A stretch of 64,000 nucleotides of DNA from Rhizobium rosettiformans W3 (GTDB lineage: Bacteria > Pseudomonadota > Alphaproteobacteria > Rhizobiales > Rhizobiaceae), in contig NZ_STGU01000002.1 in the NCBI RefSeq assembly GCF_004912135.1, positions 124,001 through 188,000 of the forward strand, in the 5' to 3' direction. This document shows positions 44,572-52,728 of the stretch, piece after piece (position 1 is the first letter of the stretch; the number at the start of each line of letters is the position of its first letter). A program made the translations under genes and the position numbers. The notes under the pieces were generated by a model that did not search any database, had not been told where the DNA came from, and saw only the letters and a program-made list of their open reading frames with translations.

Positions 44572-45525
44572 ATGTTCTCCCCGTTGACCGAAACCACCTT
44601 CCGCCTTGCCGTACTGCCGATGGCCGCCAGCCTGATGCTGCTCGAATATGGCCTCGCACGCCTCGCCCATCACGACGAAAGCCACGACCTGCGCGAGACG
44701 GCCGCCTCCCTCGGCGTCGCCCTTGGCCATGTCCTGCTCAGGGGGGTGGAATCGGCCCTGCTGGCAGTGCCGTTCCTCTTCCTCTACGAGCACCGGCTTT
44801 TCGAGTTTTCGAGTGCATCGCCGCTTGCCATGCTGGCGCTCTTTTTCGCGGCCGATTTCCTCTACTACTGGCAGCACCGCGCCAGCCATGTGATCCGCTG
44901 GATGTGGGCCACCCATGCCGTCCATCATTCGCCCACCCGCATCAACTTCACTGCAGCCGTGCGCCTTGGCTGGACCGGAGCGATCTCCGGCCAGTTCCTC
45001 TTCTTTCTGCCGCTTGCCTGGTTTGGCTTCCATCCGGCCGCCATTGTCGCTGTTCTCAGCCTGAACCTTTTCTATCAGTTCTTTCTGCATACCGAGCTTG
45101 CCCCGCGTCTCGGTCCCCTTGAATGGGTGCTGAACACGCCGGCCCATCACCGCGTCCACCACGCATCGAACGACACCTGCCTCGATCGCAATTTCGGCGG
45201 CATTCTGATCGTCTTCGACCGGATGTTTGGCACCTTTGCCGAGGCACCCCGCAATGAGCCTTTGCGCTATGGCCTGCGTGGCCGCAGTCCGAGCGTGAAC
45301 CCTCTGCGCATCGCCTTCGGCGAATGGGCGGCAATCCTGCGCGACCTTGGCAGGGCGGCCAGCCTGCGCGCTGCCCTGTCCATCGCCTTCGGCCCGGTCA
45401 CCCGCCGGCCGGCGGGCCGAAAGCCGGAGGCAGGCGCTGCCGAACCATGCCGGCAGGCGCCCAACCCCTTGCCCTTGGGCGAAAGACAAACTCAACCAGC
45501 ACAGACAGACGGAGACACCGCATGA
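44572..45525 (+). CDS. Sterol desaturase/fatty acid hydroxylase family membrane protein
   Basis: 317 residues, several transmembrane segments. All histidine clusters of the di-iron site are present: HRASH (about 102), HAVHHS (about 114), and HHRVHH (about 185). Catalyses hydroxylation or desaturation of a membrane lipid; the substrate may be a carotenoid, hopanoid or fatty acid. A low-complexity C-terminal tail of about 50 residues. Start codon of the next gene overlaps its stop (ATGA). Confidence 0.88.
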   Translation: MFSPLTETTFRLAVLPMAASLMLLEYGLARLAHHDESHDLRETAASLGVALGHVLLRGVESALLAVPFLFLYEHRLFEFSSASPLAMLALFFAADFLYYWQHRASHVIRWMWATHAVHHSPTRINFTAAVRLGWTGAISGQFLFFLPLAWFGFHPAAIVAVLSLNLFYQFFLHTELAPRLGPLEWVLNTPAHHRVHHASNDTCLDRNFGGILIVFDRMFGTFAEAPRNEPLRYGLRGRSPSVNPLRIAFGEWAAILRDLGRAASLRAALSIAFGPVTRRPAGRKPEAGAAEPCRQAPNPLPLGERQTQPAQTDGDTA

Positions 45526-45782
45526 CCGCCACCCGGAATTATCTCGCCATCCTCATGGTGCTCGCCGGCGCCGGATTGGGCCACGCCCAGCAGGGCATCA
45601 CGCTGACCCCGGAAGGACGGGCAAAGCTGATGGAGGCGGCCCGCCTGTGCCGGGCGGATATCGAGCGCTTCTGCGCCAATGTGAAGCGCGGCGAAGGTCG
45701 CATCCTGCTCTGCCTCTCGGACCACCTTGCCGAGCTGCAGCCGGACTGCCGCACGACGCTCGACGCCGCGCGCAAATCCTGA
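45522..45782 (+). CDS. Exported cysteine-rich repeat protein
   Basis: 86 residues. Signal peptide to about A22, then CRADIERFCANVKRGEGRILLCLSDHLAELQPDCRTTL, one cysteine-rich GLG1-type repeat with four cysteines (likely two disulfides). Coupled to the fatty acid hydroxylase gene through an ATGA overlap. Function unknown. Confidence 0.75.
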   Translation: MTATRNYLAILMVLAGAGLGHAQQGITLTPEGRAKLMEAARLCRADIERFCANVKRGEGRILLCLSDHLAELQPDCRTTLDAARKS

Positions 45783-45850
45783 AACGGGGCGCGAAGCCGG
45801 CCTTTGCCATAAGCTTCGCGCCAGCCGCGACTGACAGGGTACAGGCAACG

Positions 45851-46690
45851 ATGTCAGTGAATCGGTGCAGCATGTCCAAACCCACCCCCTCCGGCCCGGT
45901 CTCCCTCCTGTCCAGACGCCTTGTGTCGCTCGGGCTGGGCACGGCGCTCGTCGGGTCGCTATCGGGCTGCATCCTCGTGACAGACACCAGCCGGATGAAC
46001 ATCGACGTCTTCCAGGATGAGGTCGCCCCCGTCTGGTATGATCCGGCGCGCACGCCGCCGGCTGCCGATCAGACCGCGCCGCAAAAGCGCAATCTCTACC
46101 AGACGCAGTTCCACCAGACCTATGGTCTGCCGGTGACCAATCCGCTGCATCGGACCATGTATGGTCTGGTGGTGGATGACGGCCACACGCTGTCGCCGAT
46201 CCCGCTTGACCGGGTGCGCTCCGACATGCTGCGTCAGGAAGTGGTCTATCAGACCGTCGAAGCCCCTGGCACCATCGTCGTCGACACCAAGGCGCACTAC
46301 CTCTATCTCGTCCAGCCGGGCGGCAAGGCGATCCGCTATGGCGTCGGCCTTGGTCGCGACGGCTATGCCTGGTCGGGCAGGGGCGTGATCCAGCGTAAGG
46401 CGAAATGGCCGCACTGGACCCCGACGGACGACATGGTGGAGAACAATCCGAACCTGCGCTCTGTGTCTGCCGAACGGGGTGGTCTCGTCGCCGGCCGCAA
46501 CAATCCGCTCGGCGCCCGCGCGCTCTACATCTACCAGAACGGCAAGGACACGCTTTACCGCGTCCACGGCACGCCCGACTGGCAGTCGGTCGGCAAGGCA
46601 ACCTCATCCGGCTGCGTGCGCATGTTCAACCAGGATGTCATCGATCTCTTCGACCGGGTGCCGGACAACACCCCGATTGTTGTCATTTAG
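45851..46690 (+). CDS. L,D-transpeptidase lipoprotein 1 (YkuD domain)
   Basis: 280 residues from ATG 45851 (ATG 45872 is an alternative). Lipoprotein signal with LSGC. The YkuD domain carries TIVVDTKAHYLYLV, GRDGYAWSGRGVIQRKAKWPHWTPT, NPLGARALYIYQNGKDTLYRVHG and the catalytic SSGCVRMF. Cross-links peptidoglycan or attaches proteins to it in the periplasm. A paralogue follows about 160 bases downstream. Confidence 0.9.
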   Translation: MSVNRCSMSKPTPSGPVSLLSRRLVSLGLGTALVGSLSGCILVTDTSRMNIDVFQDEVAPVWYDPARTPPAADQTAPQKRNLYQTQFHQTYGLPVTNPLHRTMYGLVVDDGHTLSPIPLDRVRSDMLRQEVVYQTVEAPGTIVVDTKAHYLYLVQPGGKAIRYGVGLGRDGYAWSGRGVIQRKAKWPHWTPTDDMVENNPNLRSVSAERGGLVAGRNNPLGARALYIYQNGKDTLYRVHGTPDWQSVGKATSSGCVRMFNQDVIDLFDRVPDNTPIVVI

Positions 46691-46847
46691 CGACACTCTT
46701 TTGCGACCTTCCCCCTCTCTCCAAAACGTGAAAGGGGGGCGGCGTTGCTTTAATTGAACCTTTCCTGTTTGCATCCCATCATCGCGGAACAAAGCGCACC
46801 TCCCAGCGTCTTCATCCGCAGAACTGCTACAGGAAACTCATACCTTC

Positions 46848-47555
46848 ATGTCCTCAACATCGAATCTGACCCGCCGTTCGCTTCTGTCCTTGACAGGTCT
46901 CGGCGCGGCATCCCTGCTTGCAAGCTGCACCACCTCGCGTCCTCTGCCGCCGGGCACCCGGCTGGAAGGCCCCGTCGTGCCGGCTGCCCCGAAGGGCCGC
47001 ACCCCCGAACTCGACGCCATGTATGGCGAAGTCTATGACGGCGGCTACGTCATTCCGGCTGTTCCCTACTGGCGCATCCCGGAGCGCTTCTACCGCCAGC
47101 AGGTCATTGATCCCACCGGCGAGGCCCCCGGCACCGTGGTTGTCGATACGCCGAACCGCTTCCTCTATCTCGTCGAGCGCGGCGGCACCGCCATGCGTTA
47201 CGGCGTCGGCATTGGCCGTGATGGGTTTGCCTGGGGTGGCCAGGGTGTCATCCAGTGGCGCCAGAAGTGGCCGAAATGGACCCCGCCGGATGAAATGATC
47301 GCCCGCCAGCCGGAACTCGAGATCTATTCCGTCCGCAACGGCGGCAAGCCCGGCGGCCTCGACAATCCGCTCGGGGCGCGCGCTCTCTACATCTTCCAGA
47401 ACGGCCAGGACACGCTCTACCGCCTGCACGGCTCGCCGGAATGGAATTCCATTGGCAAGGCCGTGTCCTCGGGCTGCGTCCGCCTGATGAACCAGGACAT
47501 CATCGACCTCTACGAGCGCGTGCCGACCAAGGCAAAGATCCTCGTTCGCCAGTAA
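46848..47555 (+). CDS. L,D-transpeptidase 2 (YkuD domain), Tat/lipoprotein-like signal
   Basis: 235 residues. The start TRRSLLSLTGLGAASLLASC combines a twin-arginine motif with a lipobox. YkuD core as in the preceding gene: TVVVDTPNRFLYLV, GRDGFAWGGQGVIQWRQKWPKWTPP, NPLGARALYIFQNGQDTLYRLHG, SSGCVRL. The two genes are clear paralogues and probably have overlapping roles in 3-3 cross-linking. Followed by a strong terminator. Confidence 0.92.
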   Translation: MSSTSNLTRRSLLSLTGLGAASLLASCTTSRPLPPGTRLEGPVVPAAPKGRTPELDAMYGEVYDGGYVIPAVPYWRIPERFYRQQVIDPTGEAPGTVVVDTPNRFLYLVERGGTAMRYGVGIGRDGFAWGGQGVIQWRQKWPKWTPPDEMIARQPELEIYSVRNGGKPGGLDNPLGARALYIFQNGQDTLYRLHGSPEWNSIGKAVSSGCVRLMNQDIIDLYERVPTKAKILVRQ

Positions 47556-47593
47556 CGGCAGGCGACCGCCTTCCGAAATTGCCCGACAAACGA

Positions 47594-47628
47594 AAGGCCC
47601 CGCCGATGACGACGGGGCCTTCTTGTTT
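47594..47628. terminator. Bidirectional terminator after L,D-transpeptidase 2
   Basis: AAGGCCCCG (47594-47602) pairs with CGGGGCCTT (47613-47621); CTTGTTT follows on the plus strand and TTTCGTTT on the minus strand, so it can end both convergent transcripts. Confidence 0.85.
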
Positions 47629-47643
47629 GGTACTGTTGCTGGA

Positions 47644-48048
47644 TCAGGCCGCCTCAAGTGCTTTTTCGATCTCCAGCACCGAATGGCCGGTGAGATCCTT
47701 GTCCAGTTCGCCGACGAGCACGGCCGAAAGCTGCTTGTGATAGCCTTTGCGCATTTCGCCGAGCGTCCGCGGCGCCGCAACGATCACCAGGTCCTTGATC
47801 TTGCCGTCGAGGACCTGGCGGTTGAGCATGTCGGTCACGCCACCGCTGAAGCCGTCCTCTTCCTGCTGGTCGTCATCCGGATTGGCAGCACTGCTGGGAT
47901 GACGTCCGCCGGAAGCGATCTTCGAGCTGTCGATCTCCTCCGCCGGAATGGCCCGGAGCTTGATGTTCAGCGCATTGCCTTCGTTCTGGAACAGGCTCAG
48001 CTTCTCGCCATCAGCGACGGCAATCACGGCGTTCTGGGGCACTTGCAT
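47644..48048 (-). CDS. Host-attachment family protein (baeRF-type)
   Basis: 134 residues from ATG 48048 (AAGGAG 7 bases upstream). VPQNAVIAVADGEKLSLFQNEG, FSGGVTDMLNRQVLDGKIKDLVIVAAPRTLGEMRKGYHKQL and ELDKDLTGHSVLEIEKAL are typical of this family, named after an Agrobacterium attachment gene and related to RNase-E-adjacent eRF1-like domains. Real role unclear. Convergent with L,D-transpeptidase 2. Confidence 0.85.
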   Translation of the reverse strand: MQVPQNAVIAVADGEKLSLFQNEGNALNIKLRAIPAEEIDSSKIASGGRHPSSAANPDDDQQEEDGFSGGVTDMLNRQVLDGKIKDLVIVAAPRTLGEMRKGYHKQLSAVLVGELDKDLTGHSVLEIEKALEAA

Positions 48049-48177
48049 GGGCATTCTCCTTCATGGTCCGCGCGGCAGCCACGCAACGTGGTCGCCGCCA
48101 TTGACCTGGAGTTAACCCCTTGAAAGAAGATGAGTTCCTTGTTCCATGCCGTGTCCAAGACAGCGCAATGCGGACAC

Positions 48178-48561
48178 TCATCCGCGGCATCTAAAGGGGC
48201 TGAACGAGCTCGCAGCCCCGGCATTCATGGTTGCGATCGTCAGCCCGTTGGCGATCTCGATCTCCGCCTCGCTTTCCGGACAGGCATCGACATCGGCAAG
48301 GCAGCCGCTGTCGATGAAAGCCTGGTTCTGGGCGAGGAAGTGCTCGGACACGGCCTCACGGCCCACATGGTCGAGGATCTCGGCCAGCGCCTTGGCATAG
48401 ACATCGCACTTCTTCGTCTGCCAGTCCGAGCGCTCCCCGACGACCGTGCCCGCCTCCTGCTCGGCCGCCGCCGCCTTGACGGCAATCATCGTGCTGCCGG
48501 CGAGAAACAGGGAGAACGCGAGGCTTAAGGAAAGGCTGAAGCGAGCTGTCATCGGTCTCAT
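48178..48561 (-). CDS. Exported hypothetical protein coupled to beta-lactamase
   Basis: 127 residues. Signal peptide (FSLSLSLAFSLFLAGSTMIAVKAAAA), then a mature region with four cysteines (KKCDVYAKALAEILD, DSGCLADVDACPESEAEIEIAN, FRCRG). No family recognised. It overlaps the stop of bla by 4 bases (ATGA) and is co-translated with it, so it may act with the lactamase or be a bystander. Confidence 0.7.
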   Translation of the reverse strand: MRPMTARFSLSLSLAFSLFLAGSTMIAVKAAAAEQEAGTVVGERSDWQTKKCDVYAKALAEILDHVGREAVSEHFLAQNQAFIDSGCLADVDACPESEAEIEIANGLTIATMNAGAASSFSPFRCRG

Positions 48562-49451
48562 CGCTGATAGGTCTCGAAGATCGCCGCGCCGATCTCCGCA
48601 ATCGCCGCATCCCGCACCTTCAGCGGATGATCAGTCCGGTCCATGTAGATGGCAACGATGAGAGGCGCCCCCTGAGGGGGCCGAACAAGGGCAATGACAC
48701 CGCGCGTGCCATGGCCGCCAGCGCCGCTCCTGTCGGCAATCTGCCAGCCCTCGGGCAGCCTCGAGCGCAACAGCCCGCCGGCCACGGCATTGCCCGCCAT
48801 CCACTCTTCCAGCTGGTCACGCGCCTGAGGCTCCAATACGTCCTGAAGCAACAGCCGGCGCAAGGTCTCGGCCATCGCTTGCGGTGTCGTCGTGTCGCGC
48901 GGATCGCCCGGCTTGGCTTCGTTGAGTTCAGGCTCGTACCGGTCGAGCCGCGTCGTTTCATCGCCGATCTGCCGCAGGAAGCCCGTCACCTCCGCCGGCC
49001 CACCCAGTGCCTTCAGGATAGCATTGGCGGCCGCATTGTCGCTGGTGCGCAGCGTCATTTCGCAAAGCGCGCGGGTGCTGATGCTCGTGCCGACACGCCT
49101 TTCCGTGACCGGAGAATACGGACGGAGATCCGCCTGTCGGATCGTCGTCTTCTTGGCAAGCACCGCCTCGCCGCGCGACAGCGCGGCCGCACAAGCAAAC
49201 GCCTTGAAGGTGCTGGCCATGGCAAACCGCTCGTTCTGCCGGTAACCGGTGACGGTGCCATCGCCGGTATCGATGACGGTGAAACCCACCCGCATGTCGA
49301 GCTTCTGTTCGACGCGCTTGGCCGACGCCACGATCTCCTCCGGACCGGCCTCCGCGAAAGAGGGCAGGGCAGCGAGAACGATCAAGGGCAAAAGGAGGAT
49401 GCGGATCCCGGTTGCGATCCGGTGGGGCGAATGAAGTGGTACTGAAATCAT
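48558..49451 (-). CDS. Class A beta-lactamase (serine), CARB-like RSG motif
   Basis: 297 residues from ATG 49451 with signal peptide (cleavage near A35). Complete class A set: STFK (80-83), SDN (137-139), E173 and N177 in EPELN, and RSG (241-243) in place of the usual KTG; an arginine at the first position is also found in carbenicillinases. Two cysteines (C87, C130) at the positions of the TEM disulfide. Hydrolyses beta-lactams in the periplasm; range unknown. Probably an intrinsic chromosomal gene: no mobile element nearby. Confidence 0.92.
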   Translation of the reverse strand: MISVPLHSPHRIATGIRILLLPLIVLAALPSFAEAGPEEIVASAKRVEQKLDMRVGFTVIDTGDGTVTGYRQNERFAMASTFKAFACAAALSRGEAVLAKKTTIRQADLRPYSPVTERRVGTSISTRALCEMTLRTSDNAAANAILKALGGPAEVTGFLRQIGDETTRLDRYEPELNEAKPGDPRDTTTPQAMAETLRRLLLQDVLEPQARDQLEEWMAGNAVAGGLLRSRLPEGWQIADRSGAGGHGTRGVIALVRPPQGAPLIVAIYMDRTDHPLKVRDAAIAEIGAAIFETYQR

Positions 49452-49552
49452 GCAAGTCTCCTGTTCGCCCTGCATCGAGGGCAAACAGGGCGGCAGCAAG
49501 GCGTGACCGGACCTTTCCCGTCTCGGCTTCAGGTCGGCATGCGGGCGCAGTC

Positions 49553-50008
49553 TCAGACTTCCTCGATCGCCTCGAGCTGCGTCTTCAGCCGCTTCAGGCT
49601 TTCCCGCAGGCTTTCGATCTCGCCGATGTCGCAGCCGAGCTGGCTGCCAATCGACTGGAAGACTTCCAGCGCGCGCGCCTTCAGCTGCCGGCCTTCTTCG
49701 GTCAGCGTGATGAAGACGACGCGCTCGTCGGCCGCATCGCGACGCCGCGCGACATAGTTGATCTGTTCGAGCCGCTTCAGGAGCGGAGAGAGCGTGCCGG
49801 AATCAAGCCCCACCTTCTCGCCAAGCGCCTTCACCGAGATGTCGTCCTCTTCCCACAGGGCCATCATCACCACATATTGCGGATAGGTGAGGCCAAGCGG
49901 CGAGAGCAGCGGCTTGTAGGCACGGGTGAAGGCATGCGCGGCGCCGTAAAGCGCGAAGCACAGCTGCCTGTCCAGCTTCAGTTCCTTTTCCAGCGTTTCC
50001 TTGTCCAT
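49553..50008 (-). CDS. ohrR: Organic hydroperoxide repressor
   Basis: MarR-family thiol sensor, 151 residues from ATG 50008. Reactive cysteine C17 in DRQLCFALY and a second at C126 (GCDIGE), the two-cysteine type that forms a disulfide on oxidation. Winged helix SVKALGEKVGLDSGTLSPLLKRLEQINYVARRRDAADERVV. Divergent from ohr across an OhrR palindrome. The frame continues upstream to 50098 but without a start supported by SD. Confidence 0.93.
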   Translation of the reverse strand: MDKETLEKELKLDRQLCFALYGAAHAFTRAYKPLLSPLGLTYPQYVVMMALWEEDDISVKALGEKVGLDSGTLSPLLKRLEQINYVARRRDAADERVVFITLTEEGRQLKARALEVFQSIGSQLGCDIGEIESLRESLKRLKTQLEAIEEV

Positions 50009-50088
50009 AGCCCTTGATGAACCCCCATCGGCTTCTATTGTTTCCACAGTGACCAAAACGGCCGTGAATTTCAATGTGCAAAAAACAA

Positions 50089-50117
50089 TTGCACACAATT
50101 CAATTGTGTTCTATATA
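50089..50117 (+). promoter_or_regulatory. ohr promoter with OhrR operator in the spacer
   Basis: TTGCAC (-35, 50089-50094), 17-base spacer, TATATA (-10, 50112-50117). The palindrome ACACAATT-C-AATTGTGT (50093-50109) fills the spacer, so bound OhrR excludes RNA polymerase. A second inverted repeat TGTGCA...TGCACA at 50075-50095 may serve the ohrR direction. Confidence 0.85.
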
Positions 50118-50152
50118 GAAGCTCACCAACCCGAAAACAAGGAGAACACCCT

Positions 50153-50575
50153 ATGGCTATTCTTTACACCGCACATGGACATGCCACCGGCGGCCGCTCC
50201 GGCCACGGCGCCTCTGACAACGGCGTTCTCGATGTGACGCTGACCACCCCGAAGGAACTCGGCGGCGACGGCGCGACCGGCACCAATCCCGAACAGCTTT
50301 TCGCCGTCGGTTACTCCGCCTGCTTCCTCGGGGCACTGAAGGCCGTCGCCGGCAAGGAAAAGGTGAAGATCCCGGAAAATGCCAAGGTCTCCGCCGACGT
50401 CGGCATCGGCCCGCGCGAAGACGGCACCGGCTTCGGCATCGAGGTGAAGCTCTCGGTTGAAATCCCCGGCATGGAGCGCGAACTGGCAGAGCGTCTGGTC
50501 GCCGCTGCCCATATCGTATGCCCCTACAGCCACGCCATGCGCACCTCGACCGAAGTGCCGGTCTCGGTCGTCTGA
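50153..50575 (+). CDS. ohr: Organic hydroperoxide reductase
   Basis: 140 residues. Thiol peroxidase reducing organic hydroperoxides with lipoylated cofactors. Active-site cysteines C57 (GYSACFLGAL) and C123 (AAHIVCPYSHA) and the conserved R15 and E47 (GTNPEQLF). SD AAGGAGAACACC. Divergent from ohrR, followed by a terminator. Confidence 0.95.
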   Translation: MAILYTAHGHATGGRSGHGASDNGVLDVTLTTPKELGGDGATGTNPEQLFAVGYSACFLGALKAVAGKEKVKIPENAKVSADVGIGPREDGTGFGIEVKLSVEIPGMERELAERLVAAAHIVCPYSHAMRTSTEVPVSVV

Positions 50576-50605
50576 TCGATCGCAATCGAGATTGTTAACC
50601 GCCCG

Positions 50606-50631
50606 AAGGCCGGCCTCGCGCCGGCCTTTTT
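50606..50631 (+). terminator. Terminator of ohr
   Basis: AAGGCCGGC (50606-50614), loop CTCGC, GCCGGCCTT (50620-50628), then TTT. A 9-bp perfect stem, 30 bases after the ohr stop. Confidence 0.85.
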
Positions 50632-50712
50632 GCGTTCGGGGCAGGGGGGGCGGGAACACTTGGCCGGGATTTCGGTTCGCTCTTGAGACCCACAAAACTC
50701 GAGGACAACCCC

Positions 50713-50928
50713 ATGCACACGACCACGGCCAATGAAATCCATGAAGACGCCCGCCTCTCGCCGGATGCCCCGGTGGACGAGAGCACCCGTTACCAGATCC
50801 GCCACCGCTATCCCGCAGCCGCCTTCCGGGGCCCGCTTTTCGAGGGACGTGACCGGATTGCGCTTGGCATGGCGACCTTGATGCTGCTCGGACCGCTGGC
50901 CGCCATGCCGCTCGGCCTAGCAGGCTAA
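50713..50928 (+). CDS. Small membrane-anchored hypothetical protein
   Basis: 71 residues from ATG 50713 (GAGG upstream). An acidic/polar N-terminal half (NEIHEDARLSPDAPVDESTRYQIRH) and a C-terminal hydrophobic segment (LGMATLMLLGPLAAMPLGLAG). It could be a tail-anchored protein. No family recognised. Convergent with the MarR gene, 5 bases apart. Confidence 0.6.
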   Translation: MHTTTANEIHEDARLSPDAPVDESTRYQIRHRYPAAAFRGPLFEGRDRIALGMATLMLLGPLAAMPLGLAG

Positions 50929-50933
50929 GGGCT

Positions 50934-51380
50934 TTATGCGCTGATTTCGAGCAGCCCCTGACGCAGCATCACCGGATCGCTTGCGATCCCGGCCTCGATC
51001 TCGGCATGCACCTCTTTCCAGATCGGCACGGCACTGGCGAGTGCCGCCGCCCCCTCGGCTGAGAGCTTCAGCCGCTTGCCGCGCTTGTCCTTCGGATCCG
51101 GCTCGATCGTCACCCATCCGCGGGCGGACAAGGGCTTCAGCGCCGCCGTCAGTGTCGTGCGATCCATGGCCAGAAGTCTGGCAACAGGTCCCATCGGCGG
51201 CGGCTCCGGCCGGTTCAAGGCCATCATCAGAGAAAACTGCTGGTTCGTCAGCCCCGTCGGCTTCAAGGCGAGATCGAAGCGTCGGGCAAGCGCCCGGGCT
51301 GCCCGCTGCGCATGCAGGCACAGACAGGTATCGCGCACATGAATGGTGGTGGAATAGGGAATCAGGGGCATGTTTGACAT
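50934..51380 (-). CDS. MarR-family regulator of the DUF899 operon
   Basis: 148 residues. Winged helix (PVARLLAMDRTTLTAALKPLSARGWVTIEPDPKDKRGKRLKLSAEG, about 66-110). Two cysteines near the N-terminus in TCLCLHAQRAA could be redox-sensitive. Divergent from the DUF899-DUF1579-VOC operon across a perfect GTTGATATCAAC palindrome. Confidence 0.88.
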   Translation of the reverse strand: MSNMPLIPYSTTIHVRDTCLCLHAQRAARALARRFDLALKPTGLTNQQFSLMMALNRPEPPPMGPVARLLAMDRTTLTAALKPLSARGWVTIEPDPKDKRGKRLKLSAEGAAALASAVPIWKEVHAEIEAGIASDPVMLRQGLLEISA

Positions 51381-51391
51381 GGGCTAAATAT

Positions 51392-51403
51392 GTTGATATC
51401 AAC
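51392..51403. promoter_or_regulatory. MarR-type operator, perfect palindrome
   Basis: GTTGATATCAAC, a 12-bp perfect palindrome, 12 bases upstream of the MarR start and 28 bases upstream of the DUF899 start. Fits a MarR dimer site that would control both directions. Confidence 0.7.
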
Positions 51404-51430
51404 GTAAATGTCAAGAGGAGGATCAGAACA

Positions 51431-52198
51431 ATGGAATATGCCGCCAAACTGGAGACGGAGGTCGATCCGGCCTCGCGTGTCGTCTCGCGCGAGGAATGGC
51501 TTGAGGCCCGCAAGGCCCTGCTGCAGCAGGAAAAGGAGCTCACCCGTCAGCGTGACCGGGTCAATGCCGCCCGTCTGGCGCTGCCATGGGTGAAGGTGGA
51601 GAAAGACTACCGCTTTGAGACGTCGTCAGGCGAAAAGACGCTGTCGGATCTCTTCGACGGCCGCAGCCAGCTGATGATCGACCATTTCATGTTTCATCCC
51701 GATTGGGATGCCGGCTGCGAGGGCTGCTCCTTCTTCGCCGACCACATCGACGGCATGCTGCCCCACCTCAACAATCACGACGTGACCCTTGTGGCCGTAT
51801 CGCGCGCGCCGATCGAGAAGATCGAAGCCTATAAGCGCCGCATGAACTGGCATTTTCCCTGGGTCTCGTCCTTCGGCAGCGATTTCAACTATGACTTCCA
51901 CGTCTCCTTCACCAAGGAAGAGCTCGCCTCCGGATCGGTGAACTACAACTTCCGCCAGACCCCGAGCGAGCAGGCCTTCGACGAACTCCCCGGCCTCTCC
52001 GCCTTCTACAAGAACGAGAAGGGCGAGATCTTCCATACCTATTCGCAATATGCCCGCGGCGGCGAAGAGGCGCTCGGCGCGCTGATGATCCTCGATCATG
52101 CCCCGCTTGGCCGAAACGAGACGGGCACGCTGAGTTTCGTCAAGCGCAAGGACGAGTATGTCGCAAAGCCGGCCGCATCGTCCGGCTGCTGCCACTGA
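51431..52198 (+). CDS. DUF899 thioredoxin-like protein
   Basis: 255 residues from ATG 51431 (SD AGAGGAGG). DUF899 features: ALLQQEKELTRQRDRVNAARLALPWVKVEKDY, DLFDGRSQLMIDHFMFHPDWDAGCEGCSFFADH with CEGC in the place of a CxxC, and LVAVSRAPIEKIEAYKRRMNW. The C-terminus ends SSGCCH. Fold thioredoxin-like, probably redox-active. First gene of a three-gene operon. Confidence 0.9.
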   Translation: MEYAAKLETEVDPASRVVSREEWLEARKALLQQEKELTRQRDRVNAARLALPWVKVEKDYRFETSSGEKTLSDLFDGRSQLMIDHFMFHPDWDAGCEGCSFFADHIDGMLPHLNNHDVTLVAVSRAPIEKIEAYKRRMNWHFPWVSSFGSDFNYDFHVSFTKEELASGSVNYNFRQTPSEQAFDELPGLSAFYKNEKGEIFHTYSQYARGGEEALGALMILDHAPLGRNETGTLSFVKRKDEYVAKPAASSGCCH

Positions 52199-52211
52199 GG
52201 GAGAAAAGGTC

Positions 52212-52697
52212 ATGGAATTTCCCAAACCGAGCGAACACCACAAGGTGCTCGACCGCCTCGTCGGTGACTGGCTCTATGTCACCTCCAGCGCGGTAGAAGG
52301 GTATGATCCGGAAGATCCCTTGAAACGCTGGACCGAGAAGGTCCGTTCCATCGGCGGCCGCTGGGTCGTGGCCGAAGGGCAGGGCGGCATGGGTGACGAT
52401 ACCGCCACCATGATCATGACCCTCGGCTATGATCCGCGCAGCGGCCACTATGTCGGCAGCTGGATCGGCTCGATGATGGACACGTTCTGGGTCTACAAGG
52501 GCTGGCTCGAGGACGAGGGGCAGACGCTGGTGCTGGAGGCCGAGGGCCCGAGCATGCAGGACCCAGAACGCACCGAGCTTTATCGCGACGTCATCCACTT
52601 CATTGATGATGACACGCGCAGCTTCTCCGGCAGCGTTCGCCAGCCGGACGGCAGTTTCAAGACCTTCATGACCAGCCAGGCAAAACGCATCGGCTGA
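52212..52697 (+). CDS. DUF1579 family protein
   Basis: 161 residues from ATG 52212 (SD GGGAGAAAAGG), 13 bases after the DUF899 stop. PKPSEHHKVLDRLVGDWLYVTS, GRWVVAEGQGGM, TLGYDPRSGHYVGSWIGSMMDTFW and SFSGSVRQPDGSFKTFM are typical of DUF1579, a lipocalin-like beta-barrel of unknown function. Confidence 0.88.
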   Translation: MEFPKPSEHHKVLDRLVGDWLYVTSSAVEGYDPEDPLKRWTEKVRSIGGRWVVAEGQGGMGDDTATMIMTLGYDPRSGHYVGSWIGSMMDTFWVYKGWLEDEGQTLVLEAEGPSMQDPERTELYRDVIHFIDDDTRSFSGSVRQPDGSFKTFMTSQAKRIG

Positions 52698-52728
52698 AGC
52701 CGGGCATCACAAGAGAGAGGGACAACGC

